A DNA stretch of 64,000 bases from assembly GCA_965223755.1 (NCBI GenBank), contig CBDCXF010000001.1:744001-808000 (forward strand). Direction: 5' to 3'. The translations under genes and the position numbers were made by a program. This DNA is from CBDCXF01 sp965223755. GTDB taxonomy: Bacteria > Acidobacteriota > Thermoanaerobaculia > Multivoradales > JAHEKO01. The notes beneath the pieces were generated by a model that was not told where the DNA came from, did not search any database, and was given only the letters and a program-made list of their open reading frames with translations. Numbering within the stretch: position 1 is the first letter of the stretch; every line of letters starts with the position of its first letter. Shown here piece by piece: positions 25,901 through 34,476 of this stretch.

Positions 25901-26743
25901 TTAGCCCGCAAGGGAGGGTTCGGCCGGCCGCTCTCGCCCAACGAGCCGTTCGAGGCGTTGGCGCAATCCCGGAGTCAGGTCGGCTTTGCCGCCGATCCAG
26001 CGACACGCTTCGACGGTGAGATCGAGGCTGTCGAACACCGCCCGGCAACGCACACACAGCTCATCTTCCGGCACCGGATAGGGCGCATCGTGGTCGAGAG
26101 CTTGCAGTTTGGCTTGCAGCATGTCGAGACAGACCTCTTGGGGATGGTCCGCCGGCTTGGCTGCTTTCTTAGGCAGAGACTCCACTAGGGCGTTGCGCAG
26201 GGCGAGCCGGGCGCGATAGACACGCGTCTTGACCGTCGCCGGCTTGAGATCGAGAATGTCGGCGATCTCGCGCATCGACAGCTCGGCGATTTCCTTCAAG
26301 ACCAGCGGCAGGCGAAAGTCGATCGGCACTTGCAGCAAGGCGGCGTCCACGATCTCGGCCGCCTCCTCGCGCAGCATGTCCGCCAACGGCCCGGACGAGA
26401 AGTCCTGCAGATCGGCCACCGGACCGCTGGGTGCCGGCATCAGTTCTTCGAATGAGGCCATGTGGGCGGGTTCTCCGGCGCGCAGGCGATTGTGGCGCTG
26501 ACAGGCGTGGGCGGCGATGGCGTAGAGCCAACTCGAGGGTTGGGCGCGCCCCTCGAACTGGTGCCAGTTGCGGAAGGCCTGGAGAAAGGTATCTTGGACC
26601 AGGTCCTCGGCCATCTCCGGCGAGCCGCACAGCTTCAACCCCAAGCCGTAGAGCTTGCCGCCGTAGCGCTCGACCAAGACCGGAATGGCCACGTCCGCCG
26701 GGCAACCGGCCAAGTCTGCTGGCGCGTCCGTGGGTGTCTTCAT
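25901..26743 (-). CDS. sigma-70 family (ECF-like) sigma factor with Cys-containing C-terminal extension
   Basis: ATG 26743 with GAGG 5 nt upstream gives 280 residues; the frame continues upstream but without similarity. Region 2 is EDLVQDTFLQAFRNWHQF with SSWLYAIAAHACQRHNR. Region 4 is SMREIADILDLKPATVKTRVYRARLAL. The last 80 residues extend beyond region 4 and contain ELCVRCRAVFDSLDLTVEAC, a CxxC pattern that might bind zinc or act as a fused anti-sigma-like module. It diverges from nrdJ. No separate anti-sigma gene is adjacent. Confidence 0.82.
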   Translation of the reverse strand: MKTPTDAPADLAGCPADVAIPVLVERYGGKLYGLGLKLCGSPEMAEDLVQDTFLQAFRNWHQFEGRAQPSSWLYAIAAHACQRHNRLRAGEPAHMASFEELMPAPSGPVADLQDFSSGPLADMLREEAAEIVDAALLQVPIDFRLPLVLKEIAELSMREIADILDLKPATVKTRVYRARLALRNALVESLPKKAAKPADHPQEVCLDMLQAKLQALDHDAPYPVPEDELCVRCRAVFDSLDLTVEACRWIGGKADLTPGLRQRLERLVGRERPAEPSLAG

Positions 26744-26873
26744 CTCATCCTCACTTTTACGGCAGCACACCAATTCGGAATCACCCACTTCGATAGCCCA
26801 CCTCAATAACCCATCCCTAGGTCGTATTTTACTCCGTCGGGGGACCGATTTGGCCTCCGAATCGCGGGGAAAA

Positions 26874-26964
26874 ACACAAGATATTGCGATTTCTCCTTGA
26901 CGCGGTCCCACCACTGGTAGAGGATCAGAGATCCCTGAAAGTGCTCGGCCGAGCCCCATTTCAG
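26874..26964. promoter_or_regulatory. candidate nrdJ control region (NrdR-like box and nested palindrome)
   Basis: ACACAAGATATTGCGA (26874-26889) agrees at 11 of 16 positions with the NrdR-box pattern ACACTATATATAGTGT, although no clear second box lies one helical repeat set away. Downstream, GCTCGGCCGAGC (26943-26954), a perfect palindrome, is framed by CTGAAA and TTTCAG. I saw no B12-box, so a cobalamin riboswitch is not claimed. Confidence 0.3.
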
Positions 26965-27000
26965 TAGGAGTTTTGCCGACCGACGGCCCCGCGGAGACCT

Positions 27001-29823
27001 ATGACCACCGAAAGCAGCGCCCTTCCCAACCAAGCCAACAATCCCGATTTGGCCGCTCCCCAATCGCTCGAACCATTGCCCAATCTGGCCGATCTGGGCG
27101 TCAGCCAAGAAGAAGGCAGGAGCAAGGGGCTCCGTTTCACCAGGCGGTTTTCCACCGCCGCTGTCGATCCCTTCGACGCGGTGGAATGGGAAAGGCGCGA
27201 CGCGGTGATCGCCGGAGAATCGGGCGAGGCGGTCTTCGAACAAGGCGATGTCGAGTTCCCCACCTTTTGGTCGCAGACCGCGACCAACGTGGTGGTCAAC
27301 AAGTACTTTCGCGGCCAACTGGGAACCTCCGAGCGCGAGTCGAGCGTGCGCCAACTCATCGGCCGGGTGGTCGACACCATTCGCGGCTGGGGCGAGAAGG
27401 ACGGCTACTTCGCCAGCGCCGACGACGCCGATAACTTTGCCGGCGAACTCAAGCACCTGCTGCTGCATCAGATGGCCTGTTTCAACTCGCCGGTGTGGTT
27501 CAACGTCGGGGTCGAGGAGCACCCGCAGTGTTCGGCCTGCTTCATCAACTCGGTCGACGACGATCTCGAATCCATCTTCGGCCTAGCCAAGACCGAAGGG
27601 ATGCTGTTCAAGTACGGCTCCGGAACCGGCTCCAATTTGTCGTCGCTACGTTCCTCGAAGGAGCCGCTGTCGGGCGGCGGAACCTCCTCCGGCCCGGTGT
27701 CGTTCATGCGCGGCTACGATGCCTTTGCCGGGGTGGTCAAGAGCGGCGGCAAGACCCGGCGCGCCGCCAAGATGGTGATCTTGAACGCCGACCATCCCGA
27801 CATCGACGAATTCATCACCTGCAAGGAAAGCGAAGAGCTTAAGGCCCAGGCTCTGATCGACGCCGGCTACGACGGCGGCTTCAATGTGCCCGGAGGCGCC
27901 TACGATTCAATCGCCTACCAGAACGCCAACCACTCGGTGCGCGCCGAAGACGAGTTCATGCAGGCGGTGGAAAACGACGCCCCGTGGACCACCCACGCGG
28001 TGGTCGATGGATCGCCGGTCGAGGAACTCTCGGCCTCCGAGCTGATGGACAAGATCGCGCGCGGCACCTGGGTGTGCGGCGACCCGGGGTTGCAGTTCGA
28101 CACCACCATCAACGACTGGCACACCTGCCCCGAATCGGCGCCCATCAACGGCAGCAACCCGTGCTCGGAGTACATGTTTGTCGACGATTCCGCCTGCAAT
28201 TTGGCGTCGATGAATCTGCTGCGCTTTTGGGACGCCGAAGGCGGCTTCGACAGCGACGCGTTTCGCCACGCCTGCGAGGTCGTCATCACTGCCCAGGAGA
28301 TCCTGGTCGACAACGCCAGCTACCCCACCCCGGCGATCGCTCAAAACTCGCGCGACTTCCGGCCGCTCGGCATCGGCTACGCCAACCTCGGCGCTCTGTT
28401 GATGGCCAACGGCGTTCCCTACGATTCGGATCGGGGGCGGGCTTACGCCGGCGCGGTCACCGCGCTGCAGTCGGGTGCTTGCTACGCCCAATCGGCGCGC
28501 ATCGCCTCGGCGCGAGGAGCCTTTGCCCAGTACCCGCGCAACCGTGACGCCATGCTGCGCGTCATCGGCAAACACGCCGACGCGGTGGACGCCATCGATG
28601 TCACCGGCGCCCCCGAAGATCTCCTGGCGGCAGCGCGGGCGAGTTGGAGCGACGCCCTGGAGATCGGCAAGGTGTTCGGTTTTCGCAACAGCCAGATTTC
28701 GGCCATCGCCCCCACCGGCACCATCGCCTTCATGATGGACTGCGACACCACCGGGATCGAGCCCGACATCGCCCTGGTGAAGTACAAGAAGCTGGTCGGC
28801 GGCGGCTTGATCAAGATCGTCAACCAAACCGTTCCTCAGGCGCTGGCGCGGCTCGGCTATGAGGAGAATGAACGCGGCGAAATCCTCGAGTGGATCGAGG
28901 AGCACGACACCATCGAAGGTGCGCCCCATCTGCGCGACGAGGACCTGGCGGTTTTCGACTGCGCCTTCAAGGCCACCAATGGAACCAGAAGCATCCACTA
29001 CTCCGGCCACCTCAAGATGATGGCGGCGGCGCAGCCCTTCATTTCCGGGGCCATCAGCAAGACCATCAATATGCCCGAAGAGGCGACGGTCGAGGAGATC
29101 CGCGAGGCCTACATGGAGAGCTGGCGGCTGGGTTTGAAGTCGGTGGCGATCTATCGCGACGGTTCGAAGCGAACCCAGCCTCTCTCGACCTCGGTGGGCA
29201 ATGACGCCGAGCCGAGCGACGGCGAACGTCCCTTACCGGCGCGACGCCAGTTGCCGGACGAACGGCGAGCTATCACCCACAAGTTCTCGGTCGCAGGACA
29301 TAAGGGGTACATCACCGTAGGCCTTTATGACGATGGCATGCCGGGTGAAATGTTCCTGGTCATGGCCAAAGAAGGGTCGACCATTTCCGGCCTGATGGAC
29401 GGATTGGCAACTTCGGTATCGATCGCCTTGCAGCACGGAGTGCCGCTCGAAACCTTGATTCGCAAATTCTCGCACACCCGTTTCGAGCCATCCGGGTTTA
29501 CCGGTAACCCGGAAATCCCGATGGCCAAGTCGATTACCGACTACGTGTTCCGCTGGCTGGCGTCCAAGTTTCTACCGGTCGAGGAACAGCAAGCGCTGGG
29601 AATTATCGTTCCCGATCAAGACGGAAAGCCGCCCAAACCGGCGCCAGCGATCTTGCTGGCTTCGAACGGCGGCGAGGACACCGCTGACGGAGGGCCGATC
29701 GTCGATCCAACCTTCGTCAACCAGCAGGACGCGCCGAGTTGCGCCGATTGCGGTTCGATCATGGTGCGCAACGGCGCCTGCTATCAGTGTTCGAATTGCG
29801 GCGCCTCGAGTGGCTGCGGCTAG
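27001..29823 (+). CDS. nrdJ: adenosylcobalamin-dependent (class II) ribonucleoside-diphosphate reductase
   Basis: A 940-residue protein, full length for NrdJ, with GGAG 4 nt before the ATG. Conserved blocks in order: FNSPVWFNVG, the first active-site Cys in ACFINSVDDDLESIF, KYGSGTGSNLSSLRSS, the catalytic NPCSE with CNLASMNLLRF, APTGTIAFMMDCDTTGIEP, and SVAIYRDGSKRTQPL. The C-terminal tail has zinc-type CADCGS...CYQCSNCG and the terminal redox pair SGCG. It makes deoxynucleotides with B12 as radical source and needs no oxygen. No intein is present. Confidence 0.97.
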   Translation: MTTESSALPNQANNPDLAAPQSLEPLPNLADLGVSQEEGRSKGLRFTRRFSTAAVDPFDAVEWERRDAVIAGESGEAVFEQGDVEFPTFWSQTATNVVVNKYFRGQLGTSERESSVRQLIGRVVDTIRGWGEKDGYFASADDADNFAGELKHLLLHQMACFNSPVWFNVGVEEHPQCSACFINSVDDDLESIFGLAKTEGMLFKYGSGTGSNLSSLRSSKEPLSGGGTSSGPVSFMRGYDAFAGVVKSGGKTRRAAKMVILNADHPDIDEFITCKESEELKAQALIDAGYDGGFNVPGGAYDSIAYQNANHSVRAEDEFMQAVENDAPWTTHAVVDGSPVEELSASELMDKIARGTWVCGDPGLQFDTTINDWHTCPESAPINGSNPCSEYMFVDDSACNLASMNLLRFWDAEGGFDSDAFRHACEVVITAQEILVDNASYPTPAIAQNSRDFRPLGIGYANLGALLMANGVPYDSDRGRAYAGAVTALQSGACYAQSARIASARGAFAQYPRNRDAMLRVIGKHADAVDAIDVTGAPEDLLAAARASWSDALEIGKVFGFRNSQISAIAPTGTIAFMMDCDTTGIEPDIALVKYKKLVGGGLIKIVNQTVPQALARLGYEENERGEILEWIEEHDTIEGAPHLRDEDLAVFDCAFKATNGTRSIHYSGHLKMMAAAQPFISGAISKTINMPEEATVEEIREAYMESWRLGLKSVAIYRDGSKRTQPLSTSVGNDAEPSDGERPLPARRQLPDERRAITHKFSVAGHKGYITVGLYDDGMPGEMFLVMAKEGSTISGLMDGLATSVSIALQHGVPLETLIRKFSHTRFEPSGFTGNPEIPMAKSITDYVFRWLASKFLPVEEQQALGIIVPDQDGKPPKPAPAILLASNGGEDTADGGPIVDPTFVNQQDAPSCADCGSIMVRNGACYQCSNCGASSGCG

Positions 29824-29924
29824 TGCGCTCCTCTACAATCGCTTCAACTTGGGCACGGGTCTTGCTCTTTTCTGCCTCAACTTAGGGCAAAAGCGCCCGC
29901 AACCTTGCCGAAGGAGTTCACCCC

Positions 29925-30470
29925 ATGAACCAGCGCAGAGTTTTTCGTTACGCTGTTCTAACCATGTCGGTGATCGTTCTGGCCTCCGCTTGCGCGTCCA
30001 CGCGGCCGGTGAGCGATCAGTTCGACGACGCCACCATCACCGCCAAGATCAAGACCAAGCTCGCGGGCGACCCGGAAATCAACCCATTCAATATCGACGT
30101 CGACACTTTCGACGGCGTGGTGACTCTGCGCGGCGAGGTCGAGAAACAAAAGGCCAAAGACGAAGCCGAGCACCACGCCCTCAACACCGGGGGGGTCCAA
30201 GGTGTGGTCAATGAAATCCGCGTCGTGTCCGAGGCTTTTGAAGACGACGAACGGGCCACCGACGCCTGGATTACCACCAAGGTCAAATCCAAGATCGCCG
30301 CCGACCCTCAGCTCAATCCGTTCAACATCGATGTCGACACTCTCGACGGACGGGTGACCTTGAGCGGGCGGGTGCGCACCGTCGAGGCACGTCAAGAGGC
30401 GGAGAAACTGGCCCGCGACACTGACGGTGTGGTCGAAGTCGTCAACGAGTTGAGAATCGGTGGTGACTGA
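29925..30470 (+). CDS. lipoprotein with two BON domains
   Basis: A 181-residue protein with AAGGAG 8 nt before the ATG. The lipobox LASAC places the lipidated Cys at residue 23. Two BON repeats follow (about residues 35-105 and 110-180), each with INPFNIDVDT-x2-G-VTL and a closing Gly-Val-Val-x-VVNE. BON proteins such as OsmY/DolP bind phospholipid at the periplasmic face of the envelope and often respond to stress. Its last 11 bases overlap the hemolysin III start, so the two are probably co-expressed. Confidence 0.9.
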   Translation: MNQRRVFRYAVLTMSVIVLASACASTRPVSDQFDDATITAKIKTKLAGDPEINPFNIDVDTFDGVVTLRGEVEKQKAKDEAEHHALNTGGVQGVVNEIRVVSEAFEDDERATDAWITTKVKSKIAADPQLNPFNIDVDTLDGRVTLSGRVRTVEARQEAEKLARDTDGVVEVVNELRIGGD

Positions 30471-31134
30471 CCTAGCGGTAACCGCGCAACTGAATCGCTC
30501 GCGCCGCCAGCAGACCGCCGGCGAAGAAATCGCCAACGCCGTCAGCCACGGCGTCGGCTTGGTGGCGGCGTTGGTGGCGGCGCCCTTCCTCATCACAGCA
30601 GCAGTACGTCAGGGACGGCCTCTGGCGATCTTCGCTCTGGCTGTCTTCGCTACGGCGATGGTGCTGGTCTACCTCACTTCGACCGTCTACCACGCCCTGC
30701 CGCGCAATCGCGGCAAGGAGATCCTGCGGCTGCTGGACCATCTCGCCATCTATCTCTTGATCGCCGGAACCTATACGCCGTTTACCCTGCTGGTGCTGCG
30801 CGGAACCTGGGGCTGGACTCTGCTGGGGCTGGTTTGGGGACTGGCTCTGATCGGCATCGTGTTCAAGATCAACGCCCGATTTCGCTTCCCGATCGTGTCC
30901 ACCGTGATCTACCTGATCATGGGCTGGATGGTCGTCATCGCGGCTCGGCCGCTGTGGATCAACATGCCGACTTGGGGCCTGGTTTGGCTCGCCGCAGGCG
31001 GGCTCGCCTACACCTTGGGCATTCCTTTCTACGCCGCGCGCCGCTTGCGCTACGCGCATTTCGTCTGGCATCTGTTTGTTTTGGCCGGAACCACTTTCCA
31101 CTTTGTGGCGTTGTGGCAAAGCGTTTTAGCGTGA
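30460..31134 (+). CDS. hemolysin III (TrhA/YqfA) family membrane protein
   Basis: A 224-residue protein; GTG 30460 (or the next GTG) overlaps the BON gene stop. Seven hydrophobic segments. The zinc-site histidines of the PAQR/TrhA fold are visible: AVSHGVGLV near the start, STVYHALP with LLDHLAIYLLIAGTYTP, and HFVWHLFVLAGTTFHF at the end. The family is linked to membrane energetics and fatty-acid homeostasis; the name hemolysin is historical. It converges on the EamA gene with 27 bp between stops. Confidence 0.92.
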   Translation: MVTDLAVTAQLNRSRRQQTAGEEIANAVSHGVGLVAALVAAPFLITAAVRQGRPLAIFALAVFATAMVLVYLTSTVYHALPRNRGKEILRLLDHLAIYLLIAGTYTPFTLLVLRGTWGWTLLGLVWGLALIGIVFKINARFRFPIVSTVIYLIMGWMVVIAARPLWINMPTWGLVWLAAGGLAYTLGIPFYAARRLRYAHFVWHLFVLAGTTFHFVALWQSVLA

Positions 31135-31161
31135 AGATAGGGTGCTGGCCCAAAAGACCGC

Positions 31162-32097
31162 CTAGCTAGCAGAGTCGGCGCCGGACCTTCCCAGCGCCGC
31201 GAGAACGGACCCCGCCACCACCACCAGCGCCCCCACCCACGACAACGGACTGAGCGGTGTTCCTAGGTTGGCTTCGGGCCACCAGCGGATCGCGGCGTAA
31301 ACCGCGATCACCGTAACCAAAGGCGTCAGCGAGATCACCGCACTGACGCGCGAAGCCTCCCAGTGATCGAGAGCTTCGGCGAACGCTCCGTAGGCGGCCA
31401 AGGTGTTGAAGATGCCAAATGCCAGCAGGGCGAGGCCAAAACGGTCCAAGTGGAAAGCGTCTTGAGGGCGGATCGTCGGTAGCAGGACGATCGCCGAGCC
31501 TAGATAGATGAGCAGCAGAATGTTCTCGGACGAGAGCTTCTTGAGCAGGGCTTTCTGCGCCAGACCGTAAGCCGCCCAAGTCAGCGCGCCGATCGCTACC
31601 ATGACGACGCCGATCCCCTCCTTGCCGCTCAAGGTCAGCAGGTCCGGCAGCCGCTCGTTGAAGAAGATCGGCATCCCGACGATCAATAACCCCAACCCGA
31701 TCCACTGCAAGTGGCTGAAGCGCTCGCGGAAGACCACCAATCCACCGAGCAAGAACGCGATCGGCGCAATTTGCACCACCAACTGCGCGGTCGCCGGGTC
31801 GACGTACTCGAGCGAGAGAATGAAGAGGACGTAGTTGGCGAGCAAGCCAAACAAGCCGATCAGGACCAATACCCAGTCGCCGCGGGTCAGTTGGCGCAGG
31901 TTAGGAAGCTGTCCGCGCCAGGCTTGAAACCCTCCTAGCAATACACCTGCGCCCAGCATGCGGTACCAGGTCACCGTGTAACCATCCATGCGGCGCAGCA
32001 GCAGGGTCAACGCCAAGGCCAGGAACCCCCAAAGAAGAGCCGTGCCGAAGGCCAGGAAGAAGCCGACTCGAGGGTTGCGCTGGGTCGGGCGACTCAT
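31162..32097 (-). CDS. EamA/DMT-superfamily transporter
   Basis: A 311-residue protein with ten hydrophobic segments arranged as two EamA repeats: LWGFLALALTLLLRRM at the start, and DPATAQLVVQIAPIAFLLGG closing the first half. The second half begins VAIGALTWAAYGLAQKALLKK. The RarD-like length and motif pattern suggest a metabolite exporter or uptake carrier; the substrate cannot be read from the sequence. It is a single gene, with simple repeats upstream. Confidence 0.88.
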   Translation of the reverse strand: MSRPTQRNPRVGFFLAFGTALLWGFLALALTLLLRRMDGYTVTWYRMLGAGVLLGGFQAWRGQLPNLRQLTRGDWVLVLIGLFGLLANYVLFILSLEYVDPATAQLVVQIAPIAFLLGGLVVFRERFSHLQWIGLGLLIVGMPIFFNERLPDLLTLSGKEGIGVVMVAIGALTWAAYGLAQKALLKKLSSENILLLIYLGSAIVLLPTIRPQDAFHLDRFGLALLAFGIFNTLAAYGAFAEALDHWEASRVSAVISLTPLVTVIAVYAAIRWWPEANLGTPLSPLSWVGALVVVAGSVLAALGRSGADSAS

Positions 32098-32119
32098 GGG
32101 AGAGGAACCCTATCCCGGA

Positions 32120-32215
32120 TGGGACCGGTGACGGGTGAAAGAAGTGATGAGTGACGACAGTGTCCCAGTGGCGTAGTGACGGATGGAAGAAGTGACCAGT
32201 GACAAGGTGACGTGG
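32120..32215. repeat. GTGACGGGTGAAAGAAGTGA-type simple repeat
   Basis: Degenerate GTGAC-N2-GTGA units and two related GAAAGAAGTGA/GGAAGAAGTGACCAGTGAC stretches. This is another member of the heptad family seen at 7481 and 8255. Nothing else is recognised up to the operator at 32346. Confidence 0.5.
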
Positions 32216-32345
32216 GTGAAAGCCGTGGATCCCTGGCTGAAGTCGACGCCCATCTCGTTCTCAGCGAGCGGCTCAACCTCGCTTTTCGAGACCGCACAAG
32301 CGCGGTCAGAGAACAAGTCGGCAAACGACCTTCGGAGTCACCCGC

Positions 32346-32391
32346 TTGAATGATCCCTATTAAAACGTTTAAACTCTCGATCCGTACGGAT
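32346..32391 (+). promoter_or_regulatory. probable gap-gap-pfk promoter with LacI-type operator
   Basis: CTATTAAAACGTTT (32357-32370), with AAACGTTT as its palindromic core, is identical over 14 bases to the operator at 42087-42100. TTGAAT (32346-32351) and TTAAAC (32369-32374) with 17-bp spacing could be the -35 and -10, so a bound repressor would cover the -10. A 12-bp palindrome ATCCGTACGGAT (32380-32391) lies just after. Confidence 0.65.
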
Positions 32392-32440
32392 GGCAGTGTA
32401 TCCTGCGGTGCGGCGCACACGTAGCTAGAATAGGAGTCTG

Positions 32441-33463
32441 ATGAGTACCACACGTGTCGGGTTGATGGGCATCGGGCGCATCGGCCGCAATCTGTTTCGG
32501 CTCCTGCACCAAGACCGGAGCATCGAAATCGTCGCCATCGACGAAATCGCCGACCACTCGACGATCGAATACTTGATTCGCTTCGATTCGATTCTCGGAC
32601 CATTCCCGGACGAACTTTCGATTCGCGACGGCAACCTGTTTGTTGCCGGGCGTCGCATCCAAATGACCTCGCACGGCAACCCCGGCGCAATCGATTGGGC
32701 CGACCTTGGAGTCGATATCGTCGTTGAGGCGTCGGCCAAAGAACGCTCGCGCGAAGAACTCGAACAACACCTGGAGTGCGGCGCCAAACGTGTGATCCTG
32801 TGCGCCCCGCCCAAGGATCCCCCGGATTTGACGGTGGTGATGGGTGTCAACAGCGACCAACTCGACTACGAACACCGCATTGTCTCCAACGGCTCGTGTA
32901 CCGCCCACTGCGCCGCCCCCATCGCCAAGATCTTGCACCAAGCATTCGGCATCGAACGTGCCTTTCTGAGTTCGGTCCACGCCTACACCAATCGCCAGCG
33001 CCTCGCCGATGTCCCCAGTGAGGATCCGCGACGCGGGAGGGCCGCGGCCGAGAACATCATCCCGCAGACCACCAACGCGGCAAACGTCATCACCGACCTC
33101 ATTCCCGAGCTAGACGGTCGCATCACAGCAGAAGCCATCAACGTCCCGGTACCCAATGGCTCGGTCGTCGATCTCGTCTGCTGGCACAACGACAGTGTTT
33201 CCTCGGCCGACATCAACGATGTGGTGCGAACGGCGTCACAGGCCCAGTGGCAAGGCATCGTCAAATACGAAACCTCGCCGATCGTCTCGAGTGACATCAT
33301 TCGCAGCAGCTACTCGAGCACGTTTGATTCGCTCGCCACCATGGCGCTGGGCGAGCGGGTTTCCAAGACGCTTTCTTGGTACGACAACGGCTGGGGCTAC
33401 ACCCACCGGGTCGTGGATCTGATTCGCAGACTGCAAACGATCGACGCGCGGGGAGGAGTGTAG
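32441..33463 (+). CDS. gap: divergent GAPDH-family paralogue
   Basis: A 340-residue protein; TAGGAGT precedes the ATG. The NAD-binding loop is GIGRIGRNLFR and the catalytic Cys is C153 in SNGSCTAHC, with His in VHAYTNRQ. Compared with its neighbour and classical GAPDH it has notable changes. SCTTNC is SCTAHC, the STGAA phosphate loop is TTNAA, the Arg before VPVP is Asn (N234), and YDNEWGY is YDNGWGY. Those positions normally hold the substrate phosphates, so it may be impaired, use another aldehyde, or have a regulatory role. First gene of the gap-gap-pfk operon. Confidence 0.88.
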   Translation: MSTTRVGLMGIGRIGRNLFRLLHQDRSIEIVAIDEIADHSTIEYLIRFDSILGPFPDELSIRDGNLFVAGRRIQMTSHGNPGAIDWADLGVDIVVEASAKERSREELEQHLECGAKRVILCAPPKDPPDLTVVMGVNSDQLDYEHRIVSNGSCTAHCAAPIAKILHQAFGIERAFLSSVHAYTNRQRLADVPSEDPRRGRAAAENIIPQTTNAANVITDLIPELDGRITAEAINVPVPNGSVVDLVCWHNDSVSSADINDVVRTASQAQWQGIVKYETSPIVSSDIIRSSYSSTFDSLATMALGERVSKTLSWYDNGWGYTHRVVDLIRRLQTIDARGGV

Positions 33464-33465
33464 GT

Positions 33466-34476
33466 ATGCCGATCCGTGTCGCCATCAATGGCTTCGGCCG
33501 CATCGGCCGCAGCGTCTTCCGCGTCATCCGCCAACGGCCAGACCTTGAAGTCGTCGCCGTCAATGACCTCTTTGACAATGAACAGTTGGCCTATCTGCTG
33601 CGTTTCGATTCCGTCATGGGGCGGTTCGAGGAACCGGTGAGCGTGGTGGAAGAGGTGATGTGTGTGGGTGACTCCCGCGTCGTCATGACCTCAGAGCCCG
33701 AACCGCGCAATCTGCCCTGGGATGAACTCGAGGTTGATGTGGTCATCGAGTCGACGGGCATTTTCCGCCAGCGCGAACAACTCCAGCAGCACTTGAAAGC
33801 AGGTGCGGACAAGGTCGTTCTGACCGTTCCGCCCAAAGACGAAATCGATTTCATGGCGGTCCTCGGCGTCAACGACGACGCCCTCACGGCGGACGACCAG
33901 ATCGTTTCCAACGCCTCCTGCACTACCAACTGCGCCGCCCCACTGGTCAAAGTCCTGGACGACACTTTTGGCATCGAGGAAGGGTTTCTGACCACCGTAC
34001 ATGCCTACACCAACGATCAGCACCTCTCTGACGTGCCGCATAAATCGATTCGCCGGAGCAGGGCCGCGGCAACCAACATCATCCCCACTTCAACCGGCGC
34101 CGCTCGCGCTATCGGCAAGGTCATCCCCCATCTCGAGGGACGTCTCGACGGTATGGCGATGCGCGTACCGGTGCCCGATGGTTCGATCATCGACTTGGTG
34201 TGCCGACTGAGCAAGTCGGTCTCCAGCTCCGACATCAACGAAGCGGTGCGAAGTGCGGCAGAAGGGCCGATGCAGACGATCCTCGAATACTCCGAAGATC
34301 CCCTGGTATCGACCGACATCATCGGCAATCCCCATTCCTCGATCTTTGACGCGCTTTCCACCGCTGCCAACAACGACGGCTTCGCCCGCGTGGTGTCTTG
34401 GTATGACAACGAATGGGGTTATTCGAATCGTGTGGTCGATCTGGTCACAAGGATGGCGTCGTTCGCGGAGTCATGA
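33466..34476 (+). CDS. gap: glyceraldehyde-3-phosphate dehydrogenase (canonical paralogue)
   Basis: ATG 33466, 2 nt after the previous stop with GGAGG before it, gives 336 residues. All signature elements are intact: INGFGRIGRSVFR, VAVNDLFDNEQLAYLLRFDS, SNASCTTNCAAP, VHAYTNDQ, IIPTSTGAARAI, RVPVP and SWYDNEWGYSNR. It oxidises glyceraldehyde 3-phosphate to 1,3-bisphosphoglycerate with NAD. Its TGA overlaps the pfk ATG (ATGA). Confidence 0.97.
   Translation: MPIRVAINGFGRIGRSVFRVIRQRPDLEVVAVNDLFDNEQLAYLLRFDSVMGRFEEPVSVVEEVMCVGDSRVVMTSEPEPRNLPWDELEVDVVIESTGIFRQREQLQQHLKAGADKVVLTVPPKDEIDFMAVLGVNDDALTADDQIVSNASCTTNCAAPLVKVLDDTFGIEEGFLTTVHAYTNDQHLSDVPHKSIRRSRAAATNIIPTSTGAARAIGKVIPHLEGRLDGMAMRVPVPDGSIIDLVCRLSKSVSSSDINEAVRSAAEGPMQTILEYSEDPLVSTDIIGNPHSSIFDALSTAANNDGFARVVSWYDNEWGYSNRVVDLVTRMASFAES

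Noticed and set aside
25519..25941. Leftward open frame of 140 codons
   Set aside because: One end is made of the 82-bp REP-like repeat and the other overlaps the sigma-factor gene; no family resemblance.
26744..27000. Possible cobalamin riboswitch upstream of B12-dependent nrdJ
   Set aside because: No B12-box or matching core helices could be found.
27907..29010. A 367-codon open frame antisense to nrdJ
   Set aside because: It is a high-GC shadow of a strongly conserved gene; the sequence has no recognisable protein pattern.
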